A stretch of 33,600 nucleotides of DNA, from NCBI GenBank assembly GCA_034437795.1, contig DAOTTI010000154.1:1-33600 (forward strand), written 5' to 3'. The notes below the pieces were generated by a model, which made no database searches, was not told the DNA's origin, and saw only the letters and a program-made list of their open reading frames with translations. A program made the position numbers and the translations under genes. Below are positions 8,643 to 15,627 of the stretch, piece after piece; the stretch's first letter is position 1; every line of letters starts with the position of its first letter. Source of the stretch: DAOTTI01 sp034437795. GTDB taxonomy: Bacteria > Chloroflexota > UBA11872 > UBA12225.

Positions 8643-9101
8643 GTGATCGCCACGGCGCGTATGCGCGCATCCGCCGCCCCCGTCGGGGACGTGAAGTGCG
8701 CCTCGTGCGGCGCCTTCCGCCCGGCGGCGCACACCTATTGCTCATTCTGCGGCGCGAAACTGGGCGCAGGCGACGCGGCATCCAGGGTCCGCCGGCTGCG
8801 GTGGCTGCGCTGGACCGGCCTGCCTTTGCTGTCGGCGCGCCTGAGTGCCTGGCGGAGGCGCCCCCACGACCTGGAGACGCGGACCTGGGTCGACCGGGTG
8901 GCGCGCGCTTACCTTAGCCTTTCACTTGTTGCCGTTACGCTCTGGCTCGCCAGTGCCGGCGGGGACCTCTCGGCCGTACGCGCGGTGGCGCCCGGTGTCC
9001 AGGCCCAGGTGAGCACCTGGCTCGACGAGCAGCGGGCGCACGTGGCGCAGGGCCTGACCCGGCTGGCGGAGGTGGTGGGCACTCCGGCCGCGAAGGGCTA
9101 A
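8643..9101 (+). CDS. Small zinc-ribbon membrane protein
   Basis: GTG 8643 is chosen because GGAGG (8631-8635) sits 7 nt upstream; an upstream in-frame ATG at 8541 lies inside a direct repeat. The 152-residue protein carries an N-terminal four-cysteine zinc ribbon (Cys19, Cys22, Cys33, Cys36 in KCASCG and YCSFCGAKL), a basic linker, one hydrophobic segment at about 88-106 (AYLSLSLVAVTLWLASAG) and an amphipathic C-terminal helix. This architecture (cytoplasmic zinc ribbon plus one membrane helix) is common in poorly characterised bacterial proteins. I do not recognise a specific function. Confidence 0.8.
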   Translation: MIATARMRASAAPVGDVKCASCGAFRPAAHTYCSFCGAKLGAGDAASRVRRLRWLRWTGLPLLSARLSAWRRRPHDLETRTWVDRVARAYLSLSLVAVTLWLASAGGDLSAVRAVAPGVQAQVSTWLDEQRAHVAQGLTRLAEVVGTPAAKG

Positions 9102-9474
9102 CCCGCGTGCTTCAGGAGCGGCGGGAGGAAGTAACGAGAAGCGAGGAGCGAGTGCCGAGAAGCGAGGAGCGAGTGGTGCAGGGAGCCGGCGCTTGGCGGT
9201 CAGCAGCAACCTGCAGCGCCTCGCCGCGTCCAGTTCCGCGGGCGTCTGCCCCCGGTCCAGATGGCGGCAGGCTATGGCCATCGTTCCCCCTCGCCGCATC
9301 GGAGCGGGGGCGGCGGGGCCAAGCCGCACGACCGTGGCCGTCGTTCCCCCTCTCCCGCGTGCGGGAGTGGGGCCGGGGGTGAGGGCTGTCCTCCCTCCCG
9401 GCGTGGCCCCGACCGAAGGAGGTGGGGTCCGTCTCCGCGCCCCCGCGTCTCCGCGTCGGAGCGGCGGCCTCTAG
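9102..9474. other. Repeat-filled intergenic region
   Basis: No gene is supported in these 373 bp between convergent genes. It contains a duplicated 19-bp GCGAG-type unit (9135-9153 and 9156-9174), two hairpin-repeat units 60 bp apart (from 9275 and 9335) and a CGCGTCTC-type run near 9431-9462. Short open frames here are products of the repeats. Confidence 0.7.
9275..9390. repeat. REP-like hairpin repeat, two units 60 bp apart
   Basis: Two units start TGGCCATCGTTCCCCCTC (9275) and TGGCCGTCGTTCCCCCTC (9335). The second carries a clean palindrome CTCCCGC-GT-GCGGGAG (9352-9367) followed by GGGGGTGAGGGCT. It lies between two converging genes and could act as a bidirectional terminator. Confidence 0.75.
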
Positions 9475-10845
9475 CTACGCTTTACCGCCCAAGCCACGGG
9501 TCCAGAGCTCAGCCGCTCGCTGGGCGTACTCGCCCGGCGAGATCTTCCCATCGACCAGCTCTCGCCAGAGCGGCTGGTGCTCGCGATCCACGTCGTTGTA
9601 GTTGGGATAGTTGAGCATCCCCCAGCCGGAGGCGCGGGAGTACTGCGCTGAGAGCAGGTAGGCCCGGGCGTCGGCCCCGCTTCGCTGCTGGTAGTACTGC
9701 TGCGGGAAGTCCGAGCCGCCCTTGACCAGCGCCGAGACGGCGTGGCCGTTCATCACCACGTAGCGCCCCGCGTTCTCCGGCTTGAGCAGCCACTTCAGCA
9801 CCGACCACACTGCATCCTGGCGGGCGGGGGGAATGGCCCCCATGAAGATGCCGTGGGCCCACTGCCGCCCCGAGACGTTTCGCCCCGGCCCGGAGTAGGG
9901 GAGCGTGGCCAGCCCCCACCGGAACGGCGGCTTATCGATCACAAACGGCCCCACCAGTTGCATAGCGACCTTGCCGGAGAGGAACACCGCCCCCCGCTGC
10001 CCGCCCATCAGCGCGGCAGCCTCCTCGCTCGTCGGGACCAGCCGGAACCTATCGCGCACGTCCAGCCCAAACTGGAGCCCCTTGATATAGCCGGGCGTGT
10101 TCATCAGCGCCTTCTTGGCGGCGTCGTCCCACGGGCCCTGGCCAAAGTAGGTCCCCGCCGTCCAGAAGTCCAGCGCAATGGCGTTCCCCAGCCCGAACTG
10201 CTCGCGCCCCTTGGTCAGCTTCTGCGCCACCTCCAGCAGGCGCTCCATCGTCCAGGTCCTGTCGTCCGGATTGACCGGGGGATGCTTGAGGCCGGCCGCG
10301 TCGAACAGGTCCATATTGAAGGCGATGGCGTCGGCTGAGATGCTGCTGGGCCAGCCCCAGATCTTGCCGTCCTTGCTGTTGATGTTCAGCGCCTCGGGCA
10401 GGAAGAGCTTGCTATCGATCCGGTCACGCTTGAAGAAGGGCGTCAGTTCGGTGAACATCCCTTGCTGGGCAAAGCCCACCCAGGCGAAGCCCCCGCTCTC
10501 CACGAAGTCCTGGGCCTGGCCGCCGGCGGCGCGGGCCGTTAGCTGCACCGGCACCTGGGCCGAGGCCACGATCTCCACCTCCACCTGTACCTGGGGGTTC
10601 TGCTCATTGTGCTCAGCAAACAGCTTGCGCAGGATGTCCTCCGCGGCCGGCGAACTGCGCTCCTTGATCAGAAATCCCAGCGTCACCGGCGCCACCTGCC
10701 CTCCCGGCCCCGGCTGGCCCCGCTCCCCGGGCCCGCAGGCGCCCGCGGTGACGGCGCTGGCGCCGGCAAGACCGGCAAGACCGGCCCGCATCACCATCCG
10801 GCGGCTCACCCGCCGGCGCTGCCTGTGAGACATCCGAGCAACCAT
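9475..10845 (-). CDS. ABC transporter extracellular substrate-binding lipoprotein (sugar type)
   Basis: ATG 10845 is preferred: GAGGAG lies 7 nt upstream and the resulting 456-residue protein begins with a twin-arginine signal (SRRMVMRAGLAG, residues 14-25) and lipobox AGAC with Cys37. The mature domain opens PVTLGFLIKERSSPAAEDILRKLFAEHNEQ and includes KDGKIWGWPSSISADAIAFNMDLFDAAG and RGAVFLSGKVAMQLVGPF, all characteristic of family-1 carbohydrate-binding proteins. It should be anchored outside the membrane. This is the fourth such gene in 10 kb and, like the others, it has no ABC membrane or ATPase gene beside it. Confidence 0.92.
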   Translation of the reverse strand: MVARMSHRQRRRVSRRMVMRAGLAGLAGASAVTAGACGPGERGQPGPGGQVAPVTLGFLIKERSSPAAEDILRKLFAEHNEQNPQVQVEVEIVASAQVPVQLTARAAGGQAQDFVESGGFAWVGFAQQGMFTELTPFFKRDRIDSKLFLPEALNINSKDGKIWGWPSSISADAIAFNMDLFDAAGLKHPPVNPDDRTWTMERLLEVAQKLTKGREQFGLGNAIALDFWTAGTYFGQGPWDDAAKKALMNTPGYIKGLQFGLDVRDRFRLVPTSEEAAALMGGQRGAVFLSGKVAMQLVGPFVIDKPPFRWGLATLPYSGPGRNVSGRQWAHGIFMGAIPPARQDAVWSVLKWLLKPENAGRYVVMNGHAVSALVKGGSDFPQQYYQQRSGADARAYLLSAQYSRASGWGMLNYPNYNDVDREHQPLWRELVDGKISPGEYAQRAAELWTRGLGGKA

Positions 10846-10891
10846 AAGCACTCTCCTCGCATGGTCAGGAGCGGCCACGGGCACGGCAGTC

Positions 10892-11038
10892 CTATGCGCT
10901 TGCGGGGAAATCCCTCGTAGATGCAGGTTCCGGCGCGGCCACCACGTCCACGACCGCGTCTACGAAGGACTTTGGCTTGAGTGCATAGCGCCCCCGCCCG
11001 CAGCGCCCATTGCTTATCTTACTCCGTACCAGCGGCAC
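10892..11038 (-). CDS. Possible 48-aa microprotein, paralogue of the one at 20685-20822
   Basis: The frame ends at the TAG complementary to 10892-10894. Its last 32 residues read RYALKPKSFVDAVVDV followed by VAAPEPASTRDFPASA. This aligns with the C-terminus of the small protein at 20685-20822 (DYALEPEPVVDA, TKDFPAGA). The DNA differences between the two are largely silent or conservative in this frame (GAT/GAC, CCC/CCT, GCA/GCG, AGG/AAG), which favours coding. The GTG at 11038 gives a similar length (48 aa), but no ribosome site precedes it, so the start is uncertain and it may be a decayed copy. The N-terminal half is Arg/Gly-rich (GRCGRGR). Function unknown. Confidence 0.4.
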   Translation of the reverse strand: MPLVRSKISNGRCGRGRYALKPKSFVDAVVDVVAAPEPASTRDFPASA

Positions 11039-11094
11039 CGGCGTGAGAACGATGGCTACACGAAGAATGAACGACGAGACCGGCGTTCCAGCCT

Positions 11095-11185
11095 GGTTTC
11101 TTCATGGCCAGCGAGAGGTTCCCTCTCCCTTTGGGAGAGGGTGAGGGCTCCGCCCGTGGATACTCCAGGCGAGGGGCAGCGCTGG
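11095..11185. repeat. REP-like hairpin repeat (full-length copy)
   Basis: The core is CCTCTCCC-TTT-GGGAGAGG (11122-11140), followed by GTGAGGGCTCCGCC and preceded on the left by TTCTTCATGGCCAGCGAGAG. Both flanks recur at other copies in the window. It lies upstream of the alpha/beta hydrolase gene. Confidence 0.8.
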
Positions 11186-11243
11186 TGCCCGCCCCGGCAG
11201 CCGGCGCGGAGCTTCCTCCCGGCGTATCCTTCTGCCAGAGCAC

Positions 11244-12008
11244 ATGCCATACGTCTCAGTCGATGATCTGACGCTGTACTACGAGGAGCATGGGGCGCCG
11301 GATGGGCCGCCGCTCGTTCTGCTCCACGGGTTCATCAGTTCCGGCCGGAGCTGGGAGCGGCAGTTGCCGGCCTTCGGCGCGCGCTACCGCCTCGTGGTTC
11401 CCGACTGGCGGGGCCACGGCCGCACCAACAATCCCGGCGGCCCTCCAGCTATGAACCACCGCCGGTTCGCCCGCGACGTGATCGCCCTGTGTCAGGCGCT
11501 CGGGCTGGAGCAGGCCATCTTCTGCGGCCAGAGCTCCGGGGCTATGCTCCTGCTCACGCTGGGCGTTGAGGCGCCGGACCTCGCTCGCGCCCTGATCCTC
11601 TCAGGATGCACCCACTACTACTCCGACCAGCTCCGTGCCTGGTGGCGGGAGCAGACGCCAGAGACAGTCGTCCCTGCCGAACGAGTGCCGGCGCTGCAGG
11701 CAGTGCACACCGCCCTGGGACCCGACCACTGGCGCACCGTGGCGGCGGCGTGGATCGCCCTCGGCGCGCACGCCCACACGGAGGACTTCCCCGAGAAGGA
11801 GGCCCTGCGCGCCATCCGCGCGCCAGCGCTGATCATCCACGGTGATCGCGACCGGTTCTTTCCCGTCGAGGTGCCGGTCGAACTCTACCGCCTGCTCCCT
11901 GACGCCGAGCTGTGCCTGCTCCCGAACACCGGCCATGGCCCGCCGCGGGAGCGCCCGGAGTGGTTCAACGCCATTGCGCTCGACTTCCTGAGCCGGCGCC
12001 TGCCATGA
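11244..12008 (+). CDS. Alpha/beta-fold hydrolase
   Basis: The 254-residue protein has the full alpha/beta hydrolase pattern: VLLHGF oxyanion segment (25-30), VPDWRGHGRT (52-61), nucleophile elbow GQSSG with Ser97, the acid in IIHGDRDRFFP (Asp201 or Asp203) and His231 in NTGHGPP. It is probably a soluble esterase, lactonase or similar; the substrate cannot be inferred. The last four bases (ATGA) overlap the start of the metallophosphoesterase gene, so the two are translationally coupled. No strong ribosome site precedes ATG 11244. Confidence 0.93.
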   Translation: MPYVSVDDLTLYYEEHGAPDGPPLVLLHGFISSGRSWERQLPAFGARYRLVVPDWRGHGRTNNPGGPPAMNHRRFARDVIALCQALGLEQAIFCGQSSGAMLLLTLGVEAPDLARALILSGCTHYYSDQLRAWWREQTPETVVPAERVPALQAVHTALGPDHWRTVAAAWIALGAHAHTEDFPEKEALRAIRAPALIIHGDRDRFFPVEVPVELYRLLPDAELCLLPNTGHGPPRERPEWFNAIALDFLSRRLP

Positions 12009-12760
12009 AGATCGGCTTCATCACCGACCTGCACTATCGCCACGCTGTGCCCGGCACCTCGCCCATCGCCAAGCGGGAGTGCCGGCGGGTAGGTGAGCTC
12101 CTGGATCGCTGCCTGGCAGCGCTGGCGGCGGCCGGCGTGGACCTGCTCATCTGCGCGGGCGATTGCGTGGACGATCCCGAGCATCCCCTGGCCATCGAGG
12201 ACCTGGCATCCCTCAGGGACCGCTTCGCGGCGTCCGGCCTGCCAGCGATCGTCATCCCGGGCAACCACGACCCCGCGCCGGAGGTCTTCTACCGGATCCT
12301 GCCGCAGCCACCCCGCCGCTGGCGCATCGGCCCCTGCGAGATCGTCACCTTCTTCGACGACGTCTGCGAGCCAGGCTCGGAACAGTCCCGTCGCTCAGCC
12401 GAGCTGCTGCGCTTCATGCGAGACGCGCTGAGCGATTGCCCCGCGGACGTCGCCCTGACCGTGCTGGTGCAGCACTACGTCATCTACCCCGAGTACTCGG
12501 GCGCCGGCTATCCGCACAACTACGCCAACGACGCCGAGATCCGCGCGATCCTGGAGGGCTCACCCCGCTCGCTCCTGGCCCTCAGCGGCCATTGCCACGC
12601 GGGACACCCGCTCACCCGGCACAACGGCGTCGCCTACTTCACCGGCCGTGCCCTTTGCGAGCGCCCGTATCCGTATTACGTCATCGAGATCGTGGCCGGG
12701 GACGCCCCCCGTGGGCACCAGGCGCGCGTGCATGAGCTTACCGTTCCCGTGTCGGACTGA
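12005..12760 (+). CDS. Calcineurin-like metallophosphoesterase
   Basis: Starting at ATG 12005 inside the ATGA overlap with the upstream hydrolase, the 251-residue protein contains every metal-binding motif of the family: FITDLH (Asp8, His10), AGDCVDD (Asp53), PGNHD (86-89), VQHY (about 155-158) and SGHCHAGH (194-201). It should be a two-metal cytosolic phosphohydrolase acting on a phosphomonoester or phosphodiester. The translational coupling to an alpha/beta hydrolase suggests two steps of the same degradation, which is inference only. Confidence 0.93.
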   Translation: MKIGFITDLHYRHAVPGTSPIAKRECRRVGELLDRCLAALAAAGVDLLICAGDCVDDPEHPLAIEDLASLRDRFAASGLPAIVIPGNHDPAPEVFYRILPQPPRRWRIGPCEIVTFFDDVCEPGSEQSRRSAELLRFMRDALSDCPADVALTVLVQHYVIYPEYSGAGYPHNYANDAEIRAILEGSPRSLLALSGHCHAGHPLTRHNGVAYFTGRALCERPYPYYVIEIVAGDAPRGHQARVHELTVPVSD

Positions 12761-12800
12761 AGATCGAGGCCAGGGACACTGAGGGCGCCGGACCGCGCCG

Positions 12801-12828
12801 GAGTAGCGAGTAGCGAGTAGCGAGTGAG
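12801..12828. repeat. TAGCGAG octamer run
   Basis: GAGTAGCGAGTAGCGAGTAG is a tandem run of a GTAGCGA-type octamer. The same unit appears near 25770-25809 and 28747-28790, in either orientation, always beside a hairpin repeat. Confidence 0.8.
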
Positions 12829-12829
12829 G

Positions 12830-12935
12830 AGCCCTCGCCCTGGCCCTCTCCCTGTGGGAGATTGAACGCTCCTGAAGAGGGAACACTCACCCTGGCTCTC
12901 TCCCAAAGGGAGAGGAACGCGTCGCTGACGATGAA
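12830..12935. repeat. REP-like hairpin repeat, two units 52 bp apart
   Basis: Two palindromes, CTCCC-TGT-GGGAG (12848-12860) and CTCTCCC-AAA-GGGAGAG (12898-12914), have centres 52 bp apart. The right flank GAACGCGTCGCTGACGATGAA also occurs in variant form near 28875-28896. It lies between converging genes, so termination is a possible role. Confidence 0.8.
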
Positions 12936-12940
12936 TGGGG

Positions 12941-13564
12941 CTACGACTCCTGGGCGCGCGCCGTAGCCAGCACGTAGACCGCGTGCAGGAAGTCCGAGAG
13001 CGCCAGCGATGCGAAGATGCTGGCCAGGAAACGCGTCAGCGACGGCCGGAGCACCAGGCCGTAGTGGAAGAGCGCCGCCAGCCACATGCCGATGCAGTAG
13101 GGGCAGGTGACCAACTCACCGATGGCATGGCGCAGGCCCCGCCCGCGGGGCGCCTCCTCCACCTCCCCCGGCGGGCCCGGCTCCTCGTAGCGGCTGAAGG
13201 GAGCGCGGAGGGCGCTGGTGACCTTCTCTTTGGTCAGCAGCCGGCTCAGCTTGTGTGTCGCCACCCCCAGCAATACGACGTCGCCCGGCGCGACGCGCTC
13301 GGGAATTGGCCGGCCGCTCCACCGGCTGAGCAGCAAGAAGCCGGCCAGCAGGCCGTTGAACAGGGCGATCAGCCCCGCATACTCGCCAAACGGGCGCGGC
13401 CCCGGGGCGTAGCCGACGTACAGCTCGCGCACCTCTTCCTGGACCTCCTCGGCCGCCTCACGCAGCCGCTCGGCGGCCGCTGCGTGAGGCGCTGGGTCCT
13501 GCCCCGCTGCGCCTGGAACCGTCTTACGGTGTGCGCCACCGGCGCCTTGCGCCATCTGCGCCAT
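12941..13564 (-). CDS. DUF1360-like integral membrane protein
   Basis: ATG 13564 follows GGAGG by 9 nt, giving 207 residues. After a charged, helical N-terminus (AERLREAAEEVQEEVRELYV) come several hydrophobic segments: EYAGLIALFNGLLAGFLLL, DVVLLGVATHKLSRLLTKEK, and TCPYCIGMWLAALFHYG with a CPYC-type pair, then a final helix ending SDFLHAVYVLA. The combination of a THKLSRLLT-like stretch, a promptly following RAPF and the TCPYCIGMW motif matches my recollection of the DUF1360 family, membrane proteins with no established function. It is transcribed away from the sulfatase gene end, leaving a short gap. Confidence 0.85.
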   Translation of the reverse strand: MAQMAQGAGGAHRKTVPGAAGQDPAPHAAAAERLREAAEEVQEEVRELYVGYAPGPRPFGEYAGLIALFNGLLAGFLLLSRWSGRPIPERVAPGDVVLLGVATHKLSRLLTKEKVTSALRAPFSRYEEPGPPGEVEEAPRGRGLRHAIGELVTCPYCIGMWLAALFHYGLVLRPSLTRFLASIFASLALSDFLHAVYVLATARAQES

Positions 13565-13712
13565 GGACGCTGCCCTCCTGCGTGCGCTTCCGAGCGGTGC
13601 CACGCCTGGCCACCACGCTGCTCGGTACTGGTTGTTGCAAGCGGCACGCCGCCGGCACGCCGGCCGCTCAAGGGGTGCCGATGGCCACATCCAAGGGAGC
13701 TGACCCACTGGC

Positions 13713-15194
13713 CTATGGGGAAGGTGGCCATTCGTAGTAGAGGGGCACTGGCCGCGCGTCCTCCGTCTCCAGGCACCAGTCGAGCAGGCGAAGGCGCAGT
13801 GCGCCCACCATGTCGGCGTAGCGCGGGTCCCCGGCCAGGTTATGGAGCTCCCAGGGATCCGCCTCCAGGTCATAGAGTTCATCGACCTCGCCCAAAACGT
13901 CATGGGTGTACTTCCAACGGTGGGTGCGCACCATCTTGCCGTGCCCCTGCCCCTCACGCTCCCGCAGCAGGGGATTGGCCGGGCGCGGCGCGCCGGGCGG
14001 ATAGAGGCGGCGCGCGTCAGCCAGCGTCACCGGCGGGCCGCCGGCGCCGTACTCGGCGAAGACCGCTTCCCGCGCCGGGGGTGCACCCGGCGTCCCCGGC
14101 AGCACCTGGCCGTGTACGCCGGCCGGCGCCGGCAGGCCGAGCACGCGCAAGATAGTGGGCATCACGTCGATCGTGCTCACCAGCTCCGCGCGCCGCTCGC
14201 CTTCCGGCAGGTGGCCCGGCCAGGAGAGCAGGAGCGGGACGCGGGTCAGGCAGTCGTAAAAGGCGTTGGACTTGCCGAGCAGGTGATGCTCGCCGAGATA
14301 GTCGCCGTGATCGCTGGTGAAGAGGACGATCGTCTCCTCGCGCAGGCCCAGGCGCTCCAGCGTATCCAGCAGCACCCCGAGGCGCTCGTCGATGAAGTCG
14401 ATCATCCCGTAGTAGATGCCGGCGGCCAGGCGCACGTCGTCCTCACGCAGGTCGTCGTAGCGGTGCAGATAGGAGTAGACCTGCTGGCGCTCCGGCTTCG
14501 TCGCCAGCTCGTCCGGCTTCCAGGGCGGCAGGGGCACCGACGCGGCCGGATAGCGCGAGGCGTACGGCTCGGGAACCTGCAGCGGGCCATGCGGGTCAGG
14601 GATCGAGACCCACAGAGCGAGCGGATGCTCCCGCGGCCGTCGCCCCTCTTCCGCCAGAAAAGCGCAGGCCTCCTCCGTGACCAGATAGGTGGCCGACCGT
14701 TCCGGCGGGGCATCCTTGACCCGCGCCACCGGCCGGCGCATCCCGTCCGCAGGGAAAACGGGCGCGGAAGGCCGCGGGGCGGAGCGCACCCGCGTCATGC
14801 CGGGGCCGACACGATCGCCGTGGCCGGCCTCGAACACGCGGGTGAAGTAGCGGTCGAAGTCTTCCAGGGTGAAGCAATGGTTCTTGCCGAAGTGGCCTAG
14901 CGTGTAGCCGGCCTGATGCAGGACGGCGGCTAGATGGGTCTCCCCCCGCGGCATCGGGATCTCATTGGTCCGGGCGCCGGTGGCGTGCGGCCAGCGGCCG
15001 GTCCAGAAGGCCACCCGTGCCGGCACGCACAATGGATGCGGGGTAAAGGCGTGCTCGTAGAGCAGGCCCTGCGCCGCCAGGCGCGCCAGCTGGGGCGTGC
15101 GGACGGGACCGCCATAGAGGTCTACGGCCGTGGCCTTCTGCTGGTCGGTCATGACGATGACGAGGTGCGGTCGGTGAGCTGCCGGCTGAGCCAT
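13713..15194 (-). CDS. Sulfatase (alkaline phosphatase superfamily)
   Basis: From ATG 15194 the 493-residue protein has the type I sulfatase layout: metal-binding MTDQQ (15-19, Asp17), then CVPAR (Cys56-Arg60), which fits the CxPxR signature whose cysteine is converted to formylglycine, HFGKNH, and TSDHGDYLGEHHLLGKS for the remaining metal and sulfate contacts. No signal peptide is visible, so it is likely cytoplasmic, as in choline-sulfatase-like or phosphonate monoester hydrolase-like members. Conversion requires a sulfatase-maturing enzyme, not encoded here. A start at 15281 would add 29 residues without a signal. Two 14-bp repeats lie upstream, one directly abutting this start. Confidence 0.92.
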   Translation of the reverse strand: MAQPAAHRPHLVIVMTDQQKATAVDLYGGPVRTPQLARLAAQGLLYEHAFTPHPLCVPARVAFWTGRWPHATGARTNEIPMPRGETHLAAVLHQAGYTLGHFGKNHCFTLEDFDRYFTRVFEAGHGDRVGPGMTRVRSAPRPSAPVFPADGMRRPVARVKDAPPERSATYLVTEEACAFLAEEGRRPREHPLALWVSIPDPHGPLQVPEPYASRYPAASVPLPPWKPDELATKPERQQVYSYLHRYDDLREDDVRLAAGIYYGMIDFIDERLGVLLDTLERLGLREETIVLFTSDHGDYLGEHHLLGKSNAFYDCLTRVPLLLSWPGHLPEGERRAELVSTIDVMPTILRVLGLPAPAGVHGQVLPGTPGAPPAREAVFAEYGAGGPPVTLADARRLYPPGAPRPANPLLREREGQGHGKMVRTHRWKYTHDVLGEVDELYDLEADPWELHNLAGDPRYADMVGALRLRLLDWCLETEDARPVPLYYEWPPSP

Positions 15195-15627
15195 AGCCGT
15201 GACGGTACCAGATGCGGCACCGCCCAATAGCCCGGCCCGACGGACGGCGCAGGTCCGGCCTGGACGGCTCCCGCCAAGCAAGCGCCGTGACGGTACCGAA
15301 CGGCGCCGGGCGGAGCGCAGGCCAGCGCGCGGGGCGCTGCCGCGCTCGCCCGGACGGCAGACGGTGCGGGGCCAGCTCCCACGCGGGGCCCATCACAGGC
15401 CCGTCTCACGGTACCCTAAGCGGTGTATCCGCCTCCGTTGCGCGCGCCCAGAGCGGAAGGCGGCGCGACCTCGGCGGATGCGCCATCCGGCCAGGTTCGG
15501 GGCAGGTCGTCAGACTGGGATCAGATTGGGACAGGCGTTATGAGCCTGGCGGGCCGCCACGCCGGCATGGCACGTAGGCACGGAGAGACGGTAATCGCGG
15601 CACCATCGGGGAGGACGTGCGGGCACC
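15195..15627. other. Divergent intergenic region between sulfatase and acyl-CoA synthetase genes
   Basis: This 433-bp spacer must hold both promoters. It contains two perfect copies of GCCGTGACGGTACC (15196-15209, 15284-15297) and a third partial copy CTCACGGTACC (15405-15415). Open frames crossing it lack recognisable features. Confidence 0.5.
15196..15297. repeat. 14-bp direct repeats upstream of the sulfatase gene
   Basis: GCCGTGACGGTACC is present at 15196-15209 and 15284-15297, 88 bp apart, with a weaker copy at 15405-15415. The first copy overlaps the region just upstream of the sulfatase start. Repeats in a divergent promoter region may be operators, but this is inference. Confidence 0.7.

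Larger units (their letters stand above)
10846..11243. other. Divergent intergenic region
   Basis: This 398-bp spacer separates the binding-protein gene from the alpha/beta hydrolase gene. It holds a possible small gene (10892-11038, minus strand) and one copy of the dispersed hairpin repeat (11095-11185). No clear promoter is recognisable. Confidence 0.6.

Noticed and set aside
12935..14155. 406-codon plus-strand frame across two minus-strand genes
   Set aside because: It crosses gene boundaries and intergenic sequence with no motifs.
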